From the NCBI RefSeq assembly GCF_037102585.1, contig NW_027043820.1:2328501-2392500 (forward strand): a DNA stretch of 64,000 nucleotides. Reading direction: 5' to 3'. The translations under genes and the position numbers were made by a program. This DNA is from Saccharomycopsis crataegensis (lineage: Eukaryota > Ascomycota > Saccharomycetes > Ascoideales > Saccharomycopsidaceae). Under the pieces are notes generated by a model, which saw only the letters and a program-made list of their open reading frames with translations, searched no databases and was not told where the DNA came from. Below are positions 57,283 to 64,000 of this stretch, in pieces; the first letter of the stretch is position 1; each line of letters starts with the position of its first letter.

Positions 57283-58275
57283 ATGAGTCTTGTGGCCAAC
57301 CCTAATGCCATTCAGGATCGGACTCTTGAATTCAAGCAATGCGTCACCAATTTCAATAGAATAAACCGCGATAAATTGAAGAGCAAGCTGTCGCCCGCTC
57401 CTGCCGTCAATAAATCAGAATTTAGTTCAAGGGCTGGGACGATTGCCAAAGATATTGCTCATGCCACTGAATTATTGGGGAAATTGGCATTACTTGCTAA
57501 AAGAAAGCCGTTATTCGACGATCGACCAATCGAGATTGCCGAATTGACCTATGTGATCAAGCAAGATATTTTCAGGGTTGAGAAACAATTGAAAGAATTG
57601 CAGCATTATGCCAGCACAGGACAACAGATTTCGTCATCCAATAAGTCACAAATTAGTACATTTTCTAAAAATGTGTTACAGATCCTTAACACCAAGACCA
57701 AGAATATGAGTGGGGAATTCAAAAGTGTCCTTGAGATGCGTCAAAAGAACGAAATGGAGAGTAAAGAACGGAAAAACCAATTTCTATCTAAAAGTGCCAA
57801 CACCTTGGACAATAATGGCAGTGGCAATAATAACGATCCCCTTTTTCGTCAACAATCTTCAATGGGAGGCGCCAGCGAAAATCCATTTTTATCATCACTT
57901 GCCACTGATGACCCAGATGTTTCCATCCCAGGGGACTCGCCTTATCTTTCTATTCCGGAACAAACACAGCAAATGGCGCTCCTCGAAGAACAATCGCAAG
58001 AGTATTTACAAGAACGTAATAGAGCAGTGGAAACCATTGAGAGCACAATTAACGAGGTTGGGAATTTATTCCAACAATTGGCAACAATGGTGAACGAACA
58101 AGGCGAAATGATTCAGAGAATTGATAGTAATGTTGATGACATCGAGATGAATATTCAAGGAGCCCAAAGAGAATTGTTGAAATATTTCAGTAGCATTAGT
58201 AATAATCGGTGGTTGTATGTCAAGATATTTGGGATCTTAATCTTCTTCTTTTTGCTTTGGGTGTTGGTCAGTTAG
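57283..58275 (+). CDS. SED5: SED5, Golgi t-SNARE (syntaxin-5)
   Basis: 330 aa from the ATG at 57283; the open frame begins 5 codons earlier at a TTG. Sed5 is the Qa-SNARE of the cis-Golgi, essential for ER-Golgi and intra-Golgi fusion. The N-terminus (NAIQDRTLEFKQCV) matches the Sly1-binding region of syntaxin-5. The Habc-type helices include ATELLGKLALLAKRKPLFDDRPIEIAELTYVIKQDI near 65-105. The SNARE helix at about 240-300 contains NEVGNLFQQLATMVNEQGEMIQRIDSNVDDI with the zero-layer Gln, and a C-terminal anchor (IFGILIFFFLLWVLV) ends the chain. Length is near S. cerevisiae Sed5 (340 aa). Confidence 0.96.
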   Translation: MSLVANPNAIQDRTLEFKQCVTNFNRINRDKLKSKLSPAPAVNKSEFSSRAGTIAKDIAHATELLGKLALLAKRKPLFDDRPIEIAELTYVIKQDIFRVEKQLKELQHYASTGQQISSSNKSQISTFSKNVLQILNTKTKNMSGEFKSVLEMRQKNEMESKERKNQFLSKSANTLDNNGSGNNNDPLFRQQSSMGGASENPFLSSLATDDPDVSIPGDSPYLSIPEQTQQMALLEEQSQEYLQERNRAVETIESTINEVGNLFQQLATMVNEQGEMIQRIDSNVDDIEMNIQGAQRELLKYFSSISNNRWLYVKIFGILIFFFLLWVLVS

Positions 58276-58909
58276 GTATTTTCTTTTATTTTTAACTTTT
58301 TTCTTTTCTCTCTATATCATTAATGCATCACTATTAATTAGATTCTGATTATATTATTATCACCTTTTTTCAATAGAATGAAGATTTTGTCATATTATTG
58401 ATTCGTACTTGTGTATCTTACATCTTATTATGGACAATGGGGATGCTAACAAGTTTTATTTGATGGTAGTCAATAAAAAAAAAATACATAAACAGATTTG
58501 AATAAATTAAAGAAAAAAAAAACTGAAAGTGAAAAAGAGTGAGAGAGAGAGAGAGGAAAAAAAAAAGAAAGGGATAAAGTACAAATCAACACAACAAATC
58601 ATAATCCGAATAGTAGTATTGATATTGTGTAAGGAAAACATAATAACCTTCGATATAACATATAACAAACGATACCTATGTTAATCTAAACAATAACTTT
58701 ACTCCTGGGCATCCTGGAATGCAACAATCTGGAAGTAAATAATAGCAAAATAATAACTCCAAATGAAACAAAGCCATAATATTTTCGTCACTATAGTCTC
58801 CTGTATTAATGAATAAATGAATGAATAATGATCATGATGATAATAATAATAATATTATTAGATTAAAAACAATGCCTGGTGGAACTTAATTGAAACATTT
58901 ATTGGACAT
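58276..58909. other. convergent intergenic SED5/NDUFA6
   Basis: AT-rich with a short (GA)n run near 58540-58554 and an (ATA)n stretch near 58840. No gene seen. Confidence 0.5.
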
Positions 58910-59278
58910 TTAGACAGTTCCTCTAAGGAAATTTTGAACGAAACCATTGTCTTTGATTGTGTTATAACTGATTTCATCGTCAAAGTATTTCATAACGTGT
59001 GCCTGTTGTTTCCAGAAATTGATGGTTTCTTGATATTCCATTTGACCCTTCATATACAAGACATTTTGCACAGCCAAGGAGTTAACGAAACGGTTTCTTT
59101 CAAATTCTTGTCTGACCTTTGTTCTCATGGCAGAAGTTGGCATATCCAATTCGTACAATTCAATGAAAGTTGGAGAATCACGAATAAATTTACGGTACAA
59201 ACTAAGCACACGCTTCTTCATTTCAACAGAAGAAGCCGAGCGCTTAGTAGTTTCAGCAAAGGCGGTGGCCATAGTCAT
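58910..59278 (-). CDS. NDUFA6: complex I LYR-motif subunit (NDUFA6/NB4M)
   Basis: 122 aa, ATG start; a second ATG two codons later is also possible. The LYR tripeptide at 27-29 in KRVLSLYRKFIRDSP marks the mitochondrial LYR family. MRTKVRQEFERNRFVNSLAVQNVLYMKGQMEYQETINFWKQQAHVMKYF matches the NB4M/B14 subunit. There it binds the acyl carrier protein on the matrix arm of NADH:ubiquinone oxidoreductase. Its presence implies a proton-pumping complex I, which Saccharomyces has lost. Length fits the family (about 120-130 aa). Confidence 0.93.
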   Translation of the reverse strand: MTMATAFAETTKRSASSVEMKKRVLSLYRKFIRDSPTFIELYELDMPTSAMRTKVRQEFERNRFVNSLAVQNVLYMKGQMEYQETINFWKQQAHVMKYFDDEISYNTIKDNGFVQNFLRGTV

Positions 59279-61119
59279 CTTGAAGTGGGTATTTTAATCT
59301 TAATTCCGGTTACTCTCGTGAGAATCCCAGTTGCACCTTCGCATTTGATGGAGTATTTGGTTTTTTTTTTCTTTGCAATCCTCTGGCTGTGGTTGGCCAT
59401 CTCCGTTCTCTTACCGGGGCACATAATATATAAATAGTCACGTTCTATATGCATAAAATACACGTGATAAAGATAAGATGCCTGGAGAAGTAGGGGCATA
59501 AGGGAAACCCCCAGGATATATAATAAGAAATGCAGAACTTCTCTGCAGTTATTCTGGAAATATAAATGACAAACCAAGATGGAAGAGCAATATCAATGTA
59601 TTTTTGAGCGTAATTAGGTAACCCAAAAATCTTTTTGGCTTTTGGCTAGTCATCCAGTGCCTCCCTCTACTATAATGATGATCCATAGCTAATGTAGCTA
59701 AAACTTTTCCTTTTGGTTTCATGGCTCCGAAGAGAGACAAACCTAGCATAGTAAATTTCTTTTTTTTGTTGTTTTTTTTTTTTTTTTGTTGAATTTTTTA
59801 ATGACATTGTAATCACTACTTTAAATAACATGCAAATCGATCATTTTATCCATAATGTTCTCGAGCCAAACTTTTTTTTTTTTTTTTTGATTCAAATACA
59901 TAACTTTCTTGTTCAAAAATTTTGATCACGACATATAGATCACTTGATAACTTCTACAATGAGGGTTTATTTAGGCCACTTTTTCTCAACAATCATAAAA
60001 CATTTTTCCCACCAATATATGTAGCCATCTTTTTTTAACATCATGCTCTTCAGTTGGTTTTTGCTATAGATCGCCATAAAGGATTCCATTAATGATTCAG
60101 CATCCTTTCCGTACTTTTCTGCCCCCACTGCAGATGATACTTATGGTGAAAGTGAACATTGAATTCCATCAGTTCGAAGACCTGCCTATCATCATACTCC
60201 AGAATACTTGGTTCAAGAGTGATGGTTAATTGTTGATACATCTTGATCATGTTTTCCCATCATCCTTCAATTTTTGCCTTTTTTGGTTTTGGCTCATCCT
60301 TGACCACGGGATGCTCATTTTTTCCTAATGTAGTCAATACGGTTTCAATCGATTGCTTCTCTACATCACCACACATGATGTTTTCAAAATCATCAATGTG
60401 GAAAAACGCAATACCAGGTAAAGAGAGATAAGCCCAAAGCTTTACCGATAAAGGAAACGGTTCTTTCTCTTCTTACTCTTCTTACTCTTCTTACTGACTC
60501 GGATTAAATTTTATAGGAGTCCATGGTGCTTTTACTTATTTAACCTTTCCAAATCTGGCTTATAATCCTATGAAAATTTTAAATTCAACTCTTTGTTGAT
60601 AAATTTAAGGCCTGGGTTGGTTAAGGAGCCAAAAAAAAACGACAATTATATAGATTTTTTTTTGGTTAAGAAATTTTTTTTTAGGATTATATTCCTTATT
60701 CTTATTTAAAAGAACAGTAAATAAAAAATCCCGTACTATATTTATGCAACCACAGGTCACTTTCTCAACACGAAGCCGATATTTATATATTTCAAGATGA
60801 TTCTGATAATAACTATCCACCCACTCTTACCCTTATCAAAAAACTAAAACCCACTGTTAGGAAAAACCTATTAATGAAAAATCCATTAACAAAATTAAAT
60901 GATTCTTTGTGAATTTTAAAGGTTCTCACAGCATGTCACCCCCTTTACACATACAGAGTACCCCCTGCTACGTATAATCTTGTTGTCCCGGGTAACAGCT
61001 TTCATCCCCCCATCAACAGCACCATACAAGTTTCACACTCACTTAAAAAAAACAAAAACGAAAATTTACATACATCGAATGCTAGCAACAGGACCTTCCA
61101 ATATATCATAATTCTTATC
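59279..61119. other. 1.8-kb intergenic region with decayed coding sequence
   Basis: Low-complexity T tracts (59759-59790, 59872-59889) surround a stretch of protein-like but broken minus-strand sequence at about 59967-60480, entered separately. A further minus-strand frame at 59549-59749 has a MKPKGKVLATLAMDHHYS-like start and is of unknown status. VMA11 intron 1 begins just beyond this region. Confidence 0.5.
59967..60480 (-). pseudogene. decayed gene remnant of unknown family
   Basis: The minus strand shows several stretches of non-repetitive, charged, protein-like sequence in more than one frame. Examples are SVKLWAYLSLPGIAFFHI, DEPKPKKAKIEG, LEPSILEYDDRQVFELMEF and GYIYWWEKCFMIVEKKWPK. 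The composition is unlike the AT-rich noise around it, and no single frame stays open across the block, so I read it as a broken gene. I cannot name the family. It might instead be part of an intron-rich gene, but I see no convincing donor and branch set. Confidence 0.4.
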
Positions 61120-61991
61120 ATGTATGTTTAAATGGTTCAAGTATAAAGAGAGATAGAGAAGAAGATCGAAGGATATAATGTGGAAAATATGGGGAAGTTG
61201 AAAGGGACAGCTTATGGAGAAAGAACAGTGATGATGGCGATAAGCGATAAGAGCCACAATAATGTCTTTGCAAGAAGATGTGTTTTAGAAAGTCTTGGAT
61301 ATTTGTCTTGTTATGGATCTGATGACTGTCATTTACCGCTCCCCTCATTTTCTTTTTTGATTGGACTCATTTGCATAATATTGGATAATGTGTAAATACT
61401 AACTTTGATAGGTCCGAACTCAGTGAAGAATACAGTCCGGCATTTGCTCCATTCTTTGGGTTTGCAGGGTACGTAAAATATCTTTCCAATAGAAAACAAC
61501 TAGTGGATATGAGTAAATTTTTTTTTTTTTTTTTGTGATGGTATATACTGACTTTAAACAGCTGTGCTGCCGCCATGGTCCTTAGTTGTGCTGGTGCTGC
61601 TATTGGTACTGCCAAGTCAGGTATCGGTATATCTGGTGTTGGTCTTTACAAACCAGACCTCATTATGAAGTCCCTCATTCCTGTTGTCATGTCCGGTATT
61701 CTCTCGGTTTACGGGCTTGTGGTTGCCGTGTTAATTGCTGGTGATTTATCCCCAACTTCAAATTACTCTTTGTTCAATGGGTTTATGCACTTGGCTTGTG
61801 GGGTTTCGGTTGGCTTTGCCTGTTTGTCGAGTGGTTATGCCATTGGGATTGTTGGTGATGAAGGGGTAAGACGTTATTTGCATCAGCCTAAGCTTTTTGT
61901 GGGTATTGTCTTAATTTTGATTTTTAGTGAAGTGTTGGGATTATACGGGATGATTGTTGCTTTGATCTTGAATACAAAGGGAAGTGGTTGA
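61120..61991 (+). CDS. VMA11: VMA11, V-ATPase proteolipid c', two introns
   Basis: Spliced protein of 162 aa. Exon 1 contributes only AT (61120-61121), exon 2 is 61412-61468 and exon 3 is 61562-61991. The result begins [40 protein letters not shown], aligning with yeast Vma11 ([24 protein letters not shown]). It has four membrane helices, and Glu143 in FSEVLGLYG is the proton-carrying carboxylate (Glu145 in S. cerevisiae). [17 protein letters not shown] and the NTKGSG end separate c' from Vma3 (c). The subunit belongs to the Vo ring of the vacuolar H+-ATPase. The second exon junction is certain; the first depends on the GTATGT donor whose preceding AT plus exon-2 G make the ATG. Confidence 0.92.
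61122..61411 (+). other. VMA11 intron 1 (290 nt), splits the start codon
   Basis: Donor GTATGT at 61122, branch site TACTAAC (61397-61403) and acceptor TAG 8 nt beyond it. The two bases before the donor are AT and the exon after the acceptor starts G-TCC, so the join is AT^G TCC. The acceptor side is strong; the donor is the only canonical one found upstream. Confidence 0.72.
61469..61561 (+). other. VMA11 intron 2 (93 nt)
   Basis: Donor GTACGT, branch-like TACTGAC (61546-61552) and acceptor CAG 9 nt beyond it. Splicing joins GCA-GG to C-TGT, giving AGCAAAM as in other Vma11 proteins. A T run of about 19 precedes the branch. Confidence 0.92.
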
Positions 61992-62415
61992 AATTATAGA
62001 GGTTAAAAGAAAAAGAATAATAAATTTGTGTTTTCTTGGATATGCCTACAGAAATCATAAAAGTGATACTAAATTATCGTGATATTCAAGGTTCAATTTG
62101 ATTCTCATTCTTTTTCTTTTTCGGATGGGAATAAAAACATATAATACGGTCTGGAACTGCAATTTATTGACATGCCAATTTAAATTGTCTTTTTTCTTTT
62201 TTTTTTTTAATTATTATCAATCTAATATACGAGTTTATGGAAAATTTAGGAAGTTGTCTTGAAGATGTGAGCTTACTGTATACAGCTTAGTTTTCAGGGA
62301 AAACAAAAAGGGCTACGACATTGTAGACAACAATTGTTGATAACAAAACCGCGTATAATAAATTGAAATAAGAGAGAGAAAAGAAAAGTTCTTTTAATAG
62401 TATACAAAATCCAAC
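61992..62415. other. convergent intergenic VMA11/RVB2
   Basis: AT-rich 3' regions; no gene or RNA signature seen. Confidence 0.5.

Positions 62416-64000
<1,585 letters not shown>

Overview
The window is nuclear DNA of a budding yeast (Saccharomycotina) outside the Saccharomyces group. Evidence: compact, mostly intronless genes on both strands; yeast-type families (SSK1, PHO81, ENA-type Na+ pump, KRE33, NPR1/HAL5-family kinase); and a complex I accessory subunit (NDUFA6 family), which Saccharomyces lacks. A DNAJC9-type J protein, a LicD-fold MNN4-like protein and NRK1 fit the same picture. Five spliceosomal introns are readable in three genes (ECM4, NRK1, VMA11). All have TACTAAC or TACTGAC branch sites only 8-16 nt before the 3' splice site. 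I cannot fix the species or the decoding of CTG; CTG codons are rare.

Layout. 1-1063: probable solo LTR relic, then unassigned sequence. 1-14 kb: dynein light intermediate chain-like gene (-), synaptojanin-type phosphatase (+), MAM3 (+), Skg6/Tos2-like membrane protein (+), an unrecognised 366-aa protein (-). 14-24 kb: PHO81 (+), HEM4 (-), RAD52 (+), SSK1 (-). 24-36 kb: ENA-type P-ATPase (+), ECM4 (-, two introns), UTP7 (-), unrecognised 311-aa protein (+), MNN4-like protein (-). 36-47 kb: LRR/F-box-like protein (+), a 1465-aa low-complexity/coiled-coil protein (+), NRK1 (-, one intron), Ndt80-domain factor (-). 47-64 kb: KRE33 (+), NSL1-like (-), DNAJC9-like (-), kinase (+), SED5 (+), NDUFA6 (-), a decayed region, VMA11 (+, two introns) and RVB2 (-).

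The genes are independent eukaryotic units, not operons. Some share themes: ribosome biogenesis (UTP7, KRE33, with PAC/RRPE-like promoter words at both), osmotic and salt stress (SSK1, ENA pump, HAL5-family kinase), phosphate (PHO81 with a CACGTG site), DNA repair (RAD52 with an ACGCGT box), membrane traffic (SED5, synaptojanin), vacuolar acidification (VMA11) and mitosis (NSL1, dynein chain).

I found no CRISPR, phage, tRNA or rRNA feature, and no convincing undescribed multi-gene system. The most notable observations are a VMA11 start codon that appears to be created by splicing (AT^G), an ENA pump reading frame with no usable ATG, very short branch-to-acceptor distances in all five introns, a G-rich 15-mer shared by two distant promoters, and a decayed gene between NDUFA6 and VMA11. 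Several reading frames open with TTG or GTG upstream of the real ATG; the starts given here are corrected.
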